A stretch of 64,000 bases of DNA from Sacculina carcini (lineage: Eukaryota; Arthropoda; Thecostraca; Sacculinidae). The stretch spans positions 4,181,849-4,245,848 of the forward strand of contig OU696584.1 of NCBI GenBank assembly GCA_916048095.2, written 5' to 3'. The position numbers and the translations under genes are program-made. The notes beneath the pieces were generated by a model. It saw only the letters and a program-made list of their open reading frames with translations. It had not been told where the DNA came from and searched no databases. The number at the start of each line of letters is the position of its first letter. Positions within the stretch are counted from its first letter, which is position 1. Positions 1 to 10,534 of the stretch are shown here, in pieces.

Positions 1-250
1 CACGCAAGACAATACAGGCCAGTCAACAGGTTGACGTTATGAAGTTCTGGCAGGTACTGGCTGTTTGCTAAATAAATATGTACGCCCGTGCTCACGATCA
101 GGCAATATATTGTCCAACATTCAATATCGCCTCCACACGATAGAAGCTTCATGCACAAACCAAAACATTGCACAATAATATTGAATGTCTAAGAAGCACC
201 ATCAATATTGTGCGATCCACATTGCGCAATGACAAAGGGCCAGTCTATAG

Positions 251-552
251 AAGAGGTCCCCAACCGGTGGGTCGCGACCCGCTAGGTGGGTCGCGAGGTC
301 ACTTCAGGGGATCTTGAGAGCCGCCTGAAAAAAGGTTGCAGTCAAAATTTGCAAGAGATTCCATGTTATGAACACCTCATGTTTTTTCTTTGTATTTTCG
401 AACAAATTCAATAACGATGGCATTAAATTATTGAATGTGATAAGAATTCAGTGTAAAGGTGCTTTTCCAGCTTCCCATATTTTTACTTGGGGTCATGGAG
501 CCCCCCGGATCTGTGCTGGGGGTCGCGGGGCGAAAAAGGCTGAGAACCCCTG
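251..552. mobile_element. hAT-type MITE (non-autonomous)
   Basis: This 302-bp element is flanked by imperfect 8-bp duplications, GTCTATAG at 243-250 and GTCTGGAG at 553-560 (6 of 8 match). Its ends are imperfect inverted repeats: AAGAGGTCCCCAACC on the left, and CAGGGGTTCTCAGCC when the right end is read on the minus strand. Eight-bp target duplications and CAGGGGTTCTCA-type ends are typical of hAT transposons. No transposase is present. It lies just downstream of the last recognisable exon of the minus-strand coiled-coil gene, and it supplies a false open-frame extension to that exon. Confidence 0.72.
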
Positions 553-560
553 GTCTGGAG

Positions 561-845
561 ACAGCTTAAGTTCAAGTGAATGCTGCCACTTGGGAGCTTG
601 ATTCGCAACTGGCTGGAAGCCTCCACTGACCTGGCGCCTGTGGATGACGTTGACCTCGGGACGGGCGGGTGTTGTCGGTGCAGCTGTTTGGAGGATGCAG
701 TCGCCAGCTGTTGGCGACACGAGTCCAGCTGTTGGCGCAGCAGCTTGTTATCCGACTGCAGCTTGATCAGTCGCGAGCGCAGGCGGCCAGTGTCTGAGGA
801 CCATGAGCTGTTGGCGGACGCCAGTGAGGTCTCCAACTGAGCAAT
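561..845 (-). CDS. Coiled-coil gene, exon 4 (3' end uncertain)
   Basis: The acceptor is ...GTAAGCAG/ATTGCTCAG at 846/845, phase 0, so the frame runs directly on from exon 3 (LKDK then IAQLETSL). The exon encodes a leucine-rich heptad pattern. The downstream limit is unclear. A weak GTGGCAG donor lies near 589, and beyond 560 the open frame is only hAT MITE sequence, so it should not be taken as protein. Confidence 0.65.
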
Positions 846-998
846 CTGCTTACAATACTCATTACATTACATTACATTAGGACATTTATATCGCGCTTTT
901 CACCCGAGGGTCTCAAAAGCGCTCTCACACACACACACACACACACGCACACACAAGTGTCGTACACATACAACAATCACGAACATACACACTCACCT

Positions 999-1034
<36 letters not shown>

Positions 1035-4000
1035 CAGACAAGTACATATACGCACAAACACAAACATACACTCACGTTAACATACTCAGAAACACAAAAA
1101 TACACACGCACACACACATACATATTGAATAAGATAGCACAACACAACATACAACACATTAAGACAACACAGCAAGCATACAGCGACATACACTCAGATT
1201 GACAAATCACAACACAATGGACACACAAATACAAACCAGAAAACACAACATAACAGACACACAAAGACATACACTCAAACAAATAGACAGAGAACACAAC
1301 ACAAGAGACAAACAAATAGACAGAGAACACAACACAAGAGACACACAAACACAGATAACAGAGCTCAACACAACAACACACAGACAGCATACAATAGAGA
1401 AACATACATACACAAGAACGGACAACACGCGCATGAAGCACATACACATAGAAGACAGAATTAGGAAACAATCAGACCTTATATTCAGTACTAATATATA
1501 CAATATTATTAAGACAGTAATAAGACTAAGTGAGAAAGAATTTTTTAGTATGTTTTTTGAAAAGAGATAGAGATTTGATTGAGCGTATTGAGGGAGATAG
1601 CCTATTGTAGATACGAGGTCCTAAGATGGAGAAACAACGATTGTAGTGAGAATGCCTAGAAGGAAAGGAAGGTTCAACTAAAAGAAAAGGATCGTTAGAA
1701 GACCTAAGAGAAAGAGATGAGGTTTTATAAGACAGAAGGTCAAACAGATACGCAGGCTTACGAAGATGAAGAGCTGAATGAATAATTAAACAAATACGAT
1801 ACTCAATAAGAGCCTTGATTGGAAGTAACCTAAGTTTTTGTAAAGAAGAAGAGACATGAGAACCCGAAGGAAGATTAAATATCATACGACAAGCTTTATT
1901 AATAATAGATTGAAGTTTCCTAAGCTGGCGGTGGTTGAGAGATAGTAGAAGAGAACAGCAGTACTGAATTTTACTAAAGATGAATGAATTAGCTAACTTG
2001 AAAGCAGCAGAAATAGTTATATATCTACGAATGGAATAGATACGCCTAAGTTGAAAGTTACAGCACCTAATAATGTCAGAGATGTGAGAATCAAAAGAAA
2101 GAGAGCTATCGAGAATGATACCAAGACTACGTACAGAGCAGGATAGAGGTATACTAAGAGAAGTAGTACTATTAGAAGATGGAAAGATAATATACTTAGT
2201 CTTATCAGGATTAAGTTTGAGATGACGAGTGAACGCCCAACTTTCAATATCAGATATAATAGAACTAACTGAAGAGAGAGAAATAGACACGGATGAGAGA
2301 AGGATCTGAATGTCATCAGCGAATATTTGAAACGACACATCGTGACTCAGACACACAGACACACACACACACACACAAACACAGGAACCAATATAAGGAC
2401 ATGTCGGTACCGGAAAACGGGAAGGAGAAGAGTAGAGCCGTACCCAAAAGTGGAGAATTTTGAGAGATGCCTGCACCGAATATCCCGAGGACAAAGTGTT
2501 GGTCATTGTACACTGTAGACTGACCTTATCTTTGAGCACGCCTATCTGATCAGCAGTGTCCGCGTTGCTGCCATCCTCTGTGGCCGACTTGTGCGGCCGA
2601 CCGCTCTGTCTGTCTAGGCCGGCCTGCAGCCGACGCCGGTGCTCGGCGCACGTGTTCACCCACTGTCGCTGTCTCTCCAACTCTGCCCGCCGCACCTGCT
2701 GCCGCTCTTTCTCCAGCGCCAGTTTCTGTTCGAGCAGTTCGCTCCTCAGCCCGGCCAGATACTCGTTCTCGTGTCGCAGCGTGTCCAGCTCGGATGACAA
2801 TTGTTGTTGCTGCTGCTGGCGGCGATGGCGCACGGACGCGCTCGAAAAGCCAGTCGTGTCGAAGCGAAACTGCCGCTGCTGATGGTCAGTTGGCTCGTGA
2901 CCGCCGCAGCCAGCCACGACGACACGAGATCTGCTGCCGCTCGTGCTGTCTGCCAAGTGATCTGCGAACAAGCCGTCGGCCAGCGACGAGGGACGCGTGA
3001 TGATGGCCGAATCAGCTGATGGTGGACTACGACGTTCAGAAGGCGGCGGCGGCGGCGAGAACTGCATCACGCGATCAAGCACTTCTGCACACTGAACGTC
3101 GTCAACGTCAGCACCAGATAACGCTGATGAACGGCCTCTGTTAATGTCCAGCGCGTCGGCTGAACTGGATTTAGTAGGTGCATCACGCGTGCCAGCCTCA
3201 TCATAATCATCATAATCACAGATCACACTGCCGGAGATCTGCTGATCTTGATCATCATCGCCATCTTCGCAGTACTCGGCGGTGATCTCGTGCACGTGGT
3301 TCTTGTTCTCGTCAAAGTGCACCTGTCTGCGAACACTGGCAGATGACGCTGCACCGGTGACGTCATCACTGGTCACTGTGTCATCGGTGACGTCACACAG
3401 AGCGGCAGTGACGTCATCGCGAGCCGCCGTCATATCGGCCAGCAGTTGTTTGTACTTGTCCAGCTTGCTGCCGACTGTTGCTCGTCGGTCCGACCTCGGC
3501 GACTCGTGCAGGTCACTGTAACCGGTCAGGGTCAGGTGATGACTGTCATTGCTGTTGCTGTCGATACTGACTGTGGCTGATTCATTGTCCACTGGGGCCG
3601 TACTGTGCGTGCTGTTAGTCTGGCGGAGTCTGAGGTCTGTATTCTTGACAAAGTGAGCGGTGGCGGTGGCTGCCGGCGTCTCATTGGCGCCCGACCTGGC
3701 ACGTTGAGGCGTGGAGCATGACGCGTCGGTGAGCATGTTGGCGAGAAATGACGAGGTGGAACAGAAACTGGAGTCAGCCGCCGCCTGTTCCAGCATCTCG
3801 AACACGTGCAACTCACGCTTCTCCTTCTGCCACATGTTGCATACATACAGAATGCACGAGAATAGCGCATCACAGTGCAGATAAATTTGTTGGCCACTGA
3901 AATGCGCTGACGGCCATAACAGTCAATCAATCAACAAACCACGAACTCAAGCTTTTTATTACAGTTATATACAATATATTACATTACAATTTACTACAGT

Positions 4001-6484
4001 AGAATACAATACATACAATAATACAATTACACTGGACTACAAGCGAAAACAATTGTTTTCTGGCATGGAGTTTCAGAACAGATTTTTACAAATTTGAGTG
4101 TGCTGAATTCAAATCTATTCGTACATTTTCTCCATCGCGTTTTTTCGCTGTGGGTATCTTATTTTCACGAATTTCCCATTGGGACAGTAGAGCTACAGCA
4201 ACGCATTGGGTGCAAAAATAAATGGTCTCAACAACAGAATCTGGTATCTGGGAAAACGTAGGAATGCCATCAATGATAGTCCAGTGAATAGGAAGAAAAT
4301 TGTCTTTCTTCCCTTGCACATAAAACTTGGATTGATAAAACAGATCGTTAGAGCTCTTGATCAAAGTGGAGAATGTTTCAGATATATTTGTTAAGTTTTT
4401 CCTGGTCTTAGTGAAGAGAAGAAAAAGGCTGAAATATTTTATGAATTTCAAATTAGAACACTTGTGAGGGATCAGAATTTTATCAAATCGATTCATGATA
4501 CAGAAGTAAGAGCTTAAAATGCATATTGTTGTGTGGTACAGAATTTCTAAGATAATAAGAAAGCGGACATCTACAAAGAGATCCTGGAAAGCTACAAATG
4601 ATCCTGCGATATCTCCGGTGGAAAATGAGTATCAAGATTCACTATTTACACAGCTATTTGAACAATTTTGCGGAGACCCTTCGGGTTGTGAGCGAGTAAA
4701 AGGAGACCGGCTCCATCAGGACATTAAACAATGGAGGATCGGTGCCAAGGCTCACATATGATGGCAGCTTAATGCTGGAACTTGATGATAGAACACCCAT
4801 AAGCTCTACAAAATGCATTAGAGATCAACCGAGAAAAGAGCATTCAAATAACTGTAATTTGCCGTTGATCTTGTGCATCATATATATACATACAAGTATG
4901 TATGTATGTATTTATGTATGTATTTTATGTTTTATATCCGAATTTTGTGACTGTATTTTATGTATTGTACATGAATCTTGTAGTTGTTGTTATTCTTTCA
5001 CTATGGATACGCAAAATATAAAACCAAGCATTTACCTTGATCATGCCATCTTTGATATATAGAAAATAAATATGAGTTCATTTTCGTAATCAGCTGCCGA
5101 AATTTAGTCAGAATTTGTTTTAAACCCTTTGGCCAGAAAAATCGTGTTGACCAGTGTTATACATACTACAATACATTACAGTTTTCCTGCATTTCATTTT
5201 AGCTTACAATTCATGGATTCAAGCAATTGTATAACGAATAAGAGACAAACATGAGCCTAATTGAAATTAAGCAAATTAGTCAAAAACGCAACGCAGCAGA
5301 TCACATATGATGCTAATGAGGTGTGGGAAGAAGTGTGTGCGTGCAGAACAGCGAGTGAAATGCAAGTGTGATAGATAGGAAACTATTGACGAGAAGACAA
5401 GAACCTTGCGCTGCGGAGTGGATTCGCTGACGTCTGAGACATTGAGAACAGCCGTGGCTTGATTGCTGAGCGCCAACGCCGTCGACGCACGCGGTAGAGT
5501 CGGGACGGGGGCGGGCACAGGCGCAGGTGCAGGGGCGGATACAGGTGCAGGTAGAGGGGAGGTCACAGGCGGAGCGGCAGGAGCAATCACACGCCGGGGC
5601 GGTGCTGGCGGTTTGCTGGGCGCGACGACACGCGCTTTGCTGTTGCGTGACGGCGGAGGTGACGGCCCGTTGCCCCGAGGCGACGAGCGCAACACAATCC
5701 GCTCCTGATTGCCGCGTGCGCCGGCAGAGGATGGGGCAGTAGTCGAGCGGCCTCCGGGTCTTTTGACGAAACGTACTCGCGTACTGGCCGGTAGACCGTA
5801 GCGAGTCAGTCCGGCGCCTCGGCGAAGATACGGTCGAGGAGGTCGGTGCTGCTCGTGCGAGACAGTGGCATGTTGTTGCTGCTGCGGCGGCGGCTGGGTG
5901 TTGGACGGTGTTGTGGGGTCGTGTACATCATGACCGGATCCCGGGGTCTGGCCACCAACAGTCTGCAGCAAAAACCATCGATTTGTTTTTAGATATGTTC
6001 ATTGATTATTCGTTAGGGTAGTTATTGATTACAGTATATGATCATGTTATTTGATAACGATTATATAATATAATATAATATAATATATAATATATTTTTG
6101 TTCATAGACGCAAGAGTGAGTATTTAAACATGTGGCAAATGATGTAACATCAGCATGACTCGGAAACTGAGCATTAATTGTTGTGTATGTCCAGAGCTCA
6201 TACACCCGCGTACTAATAGCAGTCGAATATGGGTCAAATGCATTAGCAATACAGTCAAAAAATGATATGCTGAAAACAAGTGGTATATTTAGCACAGAAC
6301 AAGTTCAGCACAAGCGTGACACCTTATAAAATATACTTTAGCAGATTGTGCGACTTGAAAAAGCACTTACCTGCTTCGAGGAATTCAAACGCTTCTCTTG
6401 AAGTTCTTTCCAAGCGCGCATTTCTCCTAAGATTGACTGACCGAATAATCGCGTAGAAAACGGGCTACTGTAATCAATATTCAT
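561..6484 (-). CDS. Multi-exon coiled-coil / low-complexity protein gene (partial)
   Basis: Four exons join in one frame on the minus strand: 6484-6371, 5962-5405, 3826-2525 and 845 to about 561-590. Every intron between them is phase 0 with GT-AG borders. The start is taken at the ATG at 6484, which opens a compact 38-codon exon ending in a strong GTAAGTGC donor. Residues 1-38 include a charged stretch MRAWKELQEKR. Residues 39-224 are rich in Pro, Arg and Ala (disordered). Residues 225-658 hold an SSFCSTSSFLANML patch, acidic runs, a (Q)n stretch and then a heptad-rich helix around ELDTLRHENEYL. The last exon continues a coiled coil (LRSRLIKLQSDNKLLRQQL). The composition resembles centrosomal or ciliary coiled-coil scaffolds, but I cannot name the family and assign no function. 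The gene probably continues past the left edge. Confidence 0.8.
862..2336 (-). mobile_element. 5'-truncated L2/CR1-like LINE
   Basis: The minus strand from about 2336 to 1526 encodes the C-terminal half of a non-LTR reverse transcriptase. It starts at the FADD catalytic box and continues through LKLNPDKTKYIIF, LGIILDSSLSF and the thumb-like region to a stop at 1526-1528. The 3' part (1525-905) is a long degenerate TG-rich stretch. It ends in AGACCCTCGGGTGAAAAGCG, then CGATATAAATG and an (AATGT)n tail near 862-900, the style of L2/CR1 tails. The LINE sits in intron 3 of the coiled-coil gene, in the same orientation. The same tail recurs at 43097-43155. Confidence 0.8.
2525..3826 (-). CDS. Coiled-coil gene, exon 3
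   Basis: This large exon of 1302 nt (434 codons, phase 0 at both ends) has acceptor ...TGTGGCAG/AAGGAG and donor GATAAG/GTCAGT. It encodes a Ser/Thr/Asp-rich region, a polyproline run, a glutamine run and a C-terminal helix rich in Glu, Gln and Arg. The frame happens to stay open through the donor into the LINE reverse transcriptase downstream. Confidence 0.82.
3827..5404 (-). other. Intron 2 of the coiled-coil gene; no gene recognised
   Basis: This AT-rich intron holds an (ATAC)n-like stretch near 3960-4030 and a (TATG)n stretch at about 4880-4930. A 136-codon open frame on the minus strand at 4086-4496 has no recognisable domain, and nothing else supports it as a gene. Confidence 0.6.
5405..5962 (-). 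CDS. Coiled-coil gene, exon 2
   Basis: This 558-nt, phase-0 exon has acceptor ...TTTTTGCTGCAG/ACTGTT and donor CGCAAG/GTTCTTG. It encodes a Pro/Ala/Arg-rich disordered segment with a short glutamine run and Ala-Pro repeats. It ends in STPQRK and joins in frame to KEKREL of exon 3. Confidence 0.8.
6371..6484 (-). CDS. Coiled-coil gene, exon 1 with start codon
   Basis: The exon has 38 codons beginning MNIDYSSPFSTRLFGQ and ending with donor CAG/GTAAGTGC. The ATG at 6484 is chosen because upstream in-frame sequence encodes an unrelated hydrophobic stretch. No clear TATA box was found upstream. Confidence 0.68.
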
Positions 6485-7090
6485 TCCGCTTGTGACGGCG
6501 TTCAACAGAATAAAACTCCAATCTACAACCAGTATAAAAATCCCTATGCATAAAAATGAAAATAAGGAGTGATATTTCCTTTTCTTAGAAAAATTCAATA
6601 AAATAACAGAAGTCAATGAAGGCATACACCCTAAACGAATAATGTACCACAAATAAACACAACATCGACATAATACTATTGTTGATGTCGTCGTCGACAT
6701 AAATCGGGTTTAAAGCAAAGCATTGAATGCAGCGGGTAGCATACATCTAGTATTTCAAGTAAACACTAAACAGAAAATGTCTGCTAAATATCCTCGAAAC
6801 TGATGTTTTCCGAAAATTATTCAATTCTTTCCCTCTATTTGACTTTTATGAGCACAAGTATGGCTTTGTTCTCAGCTCGTATAATACGCGTTCATGACAT
6901 ATCTGGTGTGTCTTCATTGTGGTGCAATCGTGTTTTGCTTGAGCATATTGCTGTGGGTGACCTTTCTTTATTCTTAAATATTGTTATAATAAATTTGGTT
7001 TATGTGCATTTTCTAGGAGTTAACTGGTCGTAGTGTGTGCTGTCGTGCTTCTGGGTTATTTTAGTGTACTGTTAAGTATTTTGTTTTGAG

Positions 7091-8810
7091 AAGTATGTTG
7101 AATACGCAGATGTTTTTATGGGAGAAACGTTGCGTCCGTGCTCCATCTCCTTAATTAAATTTGTAGGTTGACTTGTCTTTTAGGTGTTTTATTAGTGGCA
7201 TCTGGTGTCAAAAAATTGAACTACAAGCTGGCAAACATTTCCGCCTATAATTTGGCGTATTTTGTCGTTTTTCGCTCCGTTTGTCAGTTTTTTCGTAAAC
7301 CTTGCATTTGCTTACCTTAGTGATTGCTTACCTTAGTGATAGTAAAGAGGCAAGAGAGTCATAGCTCATAAATGGTGCCTCTTCTCTGTGTTTTTCTTAT
7401 AGTCTCAAACTGGTCATAACTGTTTTTAAATCCATTAACACTGGTACTGCTGACTTCTTCCTCTGTGAGACTATTCCACTTGTTCACAACTCTCGATGTA
7501 AAAAACTTATTTATTTTGCTTGTTCTATGTCGTGGCTTAACAAGCTTCAGACTATGCCCTCTTGTTTCCACGAACTGATCTCTCGGTGCTACTCGTAGTA
7601 AATTTCCATCTCCAACTCCATCAAATCCCTTCACAATTTTGAAAGCTTCAATCTTGTTTCCTCTGGTTCTTCTCTCTTCCAAGGTAGTGAGTCCCAAATG
7701 ACGAAGTCTTTCTTCATAGGTAAGGTGTGTCAGTGATGGAACTAATTTTGTGGCTCTCCTTTGCACTTGTTCAAGCTTCTTGATGTCACCCTGTGTATAC
7801 GGGGACCAGGCCTGAAAACAGTATTCAAAACGAGGCCTAACCAGTGATTTATAGAGTCTGAGTAGCATTTCTGAATCCATACGTGTCATAGTCTTCTTTA
7901 TCAGACCAAGCATTGAATTGGCTTTTGCTGCTGCCATCCATGACTTTTGCAACATCCATCAGTTTCTGTGCGCGCGTATTTGTGTTTCGCTTGTTGGGAG
8001 TTTAGTTGGTTATTTGCACGTTTGTTATGTTTTTCGGTTTTATTGTATTTGGTTGGTTATTTGCACGTTTTTATTTTTTTATTTGTGTGCATTTGGACTT
8101 ATACTATGTGTGCCTTTCCCTCTGTATGTTTTTACTCTAATAATTTCTAAGCTTGCGTATTAGTTTTCCGCTTGTTGGCAGTTATTTGCACTTTTCATGT
8201 TTTTCAAGTGTTTTTGTATTTCTGTGTGCCGTTCCTTCAGTTGTTCATATTTTCCATTTTGTATTTTCCTGTGCTTTACTAAATGCATAGTGTTTATTGC
8301 GTGTGTTTCTGGCGGTGGATCATTTCTGTTTTATCTGGTTACGTGGTGGTGGTATCATGCAGTTGTTGTGAAATGGCACCTAGTGGACGTTCATCAGTCT
8401 CCAGACTTATAGACCTACCACAGAAATTATGAGCGATACACAAATCAGAGAAGAAGCATTCAATACAGTGGGTCTTGCGATCGCAATCACCTAACCTAAC
8501 CTAGTGCAAATAGCCAAACAAATAAATACAACAAAACGAAAAACAGAAAAAAACAAGTAACCTACCAAATGACCTTCCAATAAGCAAATACGCGTGCACA
8601 GAAGCAGAGTCTTTAGCACTCGTAAACTGAAAAAGATACATCAACGTAAAAAGCAATCGAAATCGGACAAACGGAGCGAAAATCGACAAAATGCGCCAAA
8701 TTATAGGCGAAAAAAATTGCCAGCTTGTAGTTTAATTTTTACCACCAGATTTCAGTAATAAAACACCCTACAAGACAAGTCAACCAATTTATATCAACAT
8801 ACTATAGAAA
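7091..8810. mobile_element. Foldback-type element with long inverted arms
   Basis: The left arm (7091-7317, then 7959-8075 after an inserted LINE) is matched in inverse by the right arm (about 8505-8810). Shared stretches include GGTTGACTTGTCTT, ACTACAAGCTGGCAA, CGCCTATAATTTGGCG, TCGCTCCGTTTGTC and a GCGCGTATTTG block. The arms are roughly 300 bp with small indels, and the central loop (8076-8504) is noncoding. Long inverted arms and no transposase fit a foldback or long-TIR DNA element. I could not settle the target-site duplication. Confidence 0.65.
7310..7958 (-). mobile_element. LINE fragment (reverse transcriptase C-terminus)
   Basis: An uninterrupted minus-strand frame (7955-7359) encodes the C-terminal region that follows the catalytic core of CR1/Jockey-type LINEs. 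Conserved pieces are YKSLVRPRFEYC, AWSPYTQGDIKKLEQVQRRA and LTTLEERRTRGNKIEAFKI. The 3' end has two copies of ATCACTAAGGTAAGCA as a short tail repeat. The fragment is inserted in the left arm of the foldback element, whose homology to the right arm resumes on both sides. Confidence 0.8.
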
Positions 8811-8931
8811 AACGCCGATGACTTTCGACGTCGAAGCCTCCTAATTTTATCCTCTATCCGAACGTGTGCTACTTTGTGCATGTATTAATTTGTATGTGTG
8901 CATGCATGTGTGCGTGTGGCTCGACCTGCTC

Positions 8932-9129
8932 ATGGCTATTGCAGCCATTCAAATGGCTTCGGCTTTGCAATGTGAACGGCAAGATGGTGCAGCCGTGCAG
9001 TTCACCACGGACAGTGCGAACAAACCATCGTCCACCAAACTGGTCGTTATAGATGGAGCTTCTGGCGACCATGACTGCGATATGACAGCTTCTGTCGACG
9101 ACAAAAAATTCGACATTTTCAGTAATAAG
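8932..9129 (+). CDS. GTPBP1: GTPBP1 exon 1
   Basis: This exon encodes the poorly conserved N-terminus ending FDIFSNK, with donor AATAAG/GTAATATC. The start is ambiguous: upstream codons from 8866 read a Cys/Val-rich TG-repeat-like sequence, so 8932 ([10 protein letters not shown]) or 8953 (MASALQ) is preferred. Confidence 0.7.
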
Positions 9130-10477
9130 GTAATATCAGTAATGAGGACTGTATGATCATTCGATGCCATCAAGTTTATTCAATATTAACTTTACGTGGG
9201 ACGTTTGAACATACAGGTTCGCATTTGTTGTGTGCAGTAATTGTCTATCATTATTCTATATACATTCTCCTTTTGCTCAGTGAACACACGGTTGAAGTAC
9301 TAATTGTTCCTTATTATTCTCTTATGATAAACACACACACACATGGTTTGATTGGTGCAGACAATTCTGGTGAGTCCCAGTACGGATCAGTTTGACCGTC
9401 TGCGCACACGTTTGAATGAGAGGATACTGGAGACTCAGGGCGAGACCATCTACGAGGTTGGCGTTGCCGAAGGTATCATCACTGTCGTCATCAGCACGAA
9501 CATCATCATCCCACACATCATGCAACACTGCATAGAACACACTCAATTCTCTACAGTCCAATTTATTCTCTCGTCATTCATCATAATTATAAAAGTTAAA
9601 AATTTGGTATTTAGCTATTTGTAATTTCATAGGTTAAAGGTTAAATGCCCAAGTGGCAGCTGCTACACGGGAAGAAGCCGAAGCTTATGAACACACAGGC
9701 GTGCCCCGTGCAGCTCGCTGCCACCGCAGAACCGACCCTCTCCACGCTATGGCGCCACAAGGACGTAAGACGTATTAGAGAGGGCCACCTCCCCAGAATG
9801 CATGACACAACTCATGACTGATATCTGGTACCATCATTTCCTGCTGGGTGGACAGGGGCTGTGGGATTGTAGAATTCGCCCAATGAAATTCTGCTCCGCC
9901 GGGTTTATTGCTTAATTAATTTATTGCTTAATTAATTTATTGCTTAATTATAATGAAGTATTTGAGTTGTCCAAAGGCGATATAGATTCGAAGAGAAAAT
10001 TGGGCGGAAATAGGAGGAATGACTGATTCAAATTAATATTTGCTGTTCATTCGTATACACTGTTCGTTACGCTTGATTGTGCTTCTCGTGGTGGCCTCCA
10101 GGCGGCGGTGATGCGGGTCTCAGTCGCGACGAATACGACGCGTCAGTGGCCACTCTGCACAGTCTGGCAGCCACACTGGAGGCCGACTGTGTTCTGCTCA
10201 GAGAAAAACAGGTGCCACGCAGCTAAATATTTCATTTCGTCATCCATTTTCGTCTCATTTTGTCATTTTACATATATATAATTGTTAGTTTTTCAAACAA
10301 ATATATTCTCAAGCACGTCTTGTGATGAACGTGTGTTGCTGCATGGTCGTTGCTTAACAATTACCTCATCTTTTGTTGAGAAAATATCGCTCAACTTGTA
10401 CAATCGATCTTGTACATCATTTTGTAGTGACTGTTTTCTTTCAATATATTATGCTATGTGACAGTGTACATGTGCGT

Positions 10478-10534
<57 letters not shown>

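Larger units (their letters stand above)
6485..8931. promoter_or_regulatory. Divergent intergenic region between the coiled-coil gene and GTPBP1
   Basis: The two genes start head-to-head about 2.4 kb apart, so their promoters must lie here or in unseen 5' exons. Most of the interval (about 7091-8810) is a foldback element with a LINE inside it. I see no TATA box or other promoter motif that I would defend. Confidence 0.4.

Noticed and set aside
483-560. Continuation of the coiled-coil exon 4 frame to a stop at 483
   Set aside because: Bases 251-552 belong to a hAT MITE with its own target duplication, so these codons are insertion sequence.
957-1503. Open frames on both strands made of Thr/His or Cys/Val runs
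   Set aside because: They are translations of CA/TG-rich microsatellite and LINE 3' UTR sequence, not genes.
4086-4496. 136-codon minus-strand open frame in intron 2 of the coiled-coil gene
   Set aside because: No recognisable domain, splice signal or repeat hallmark; AT-rich sequence can produce frames of this size.
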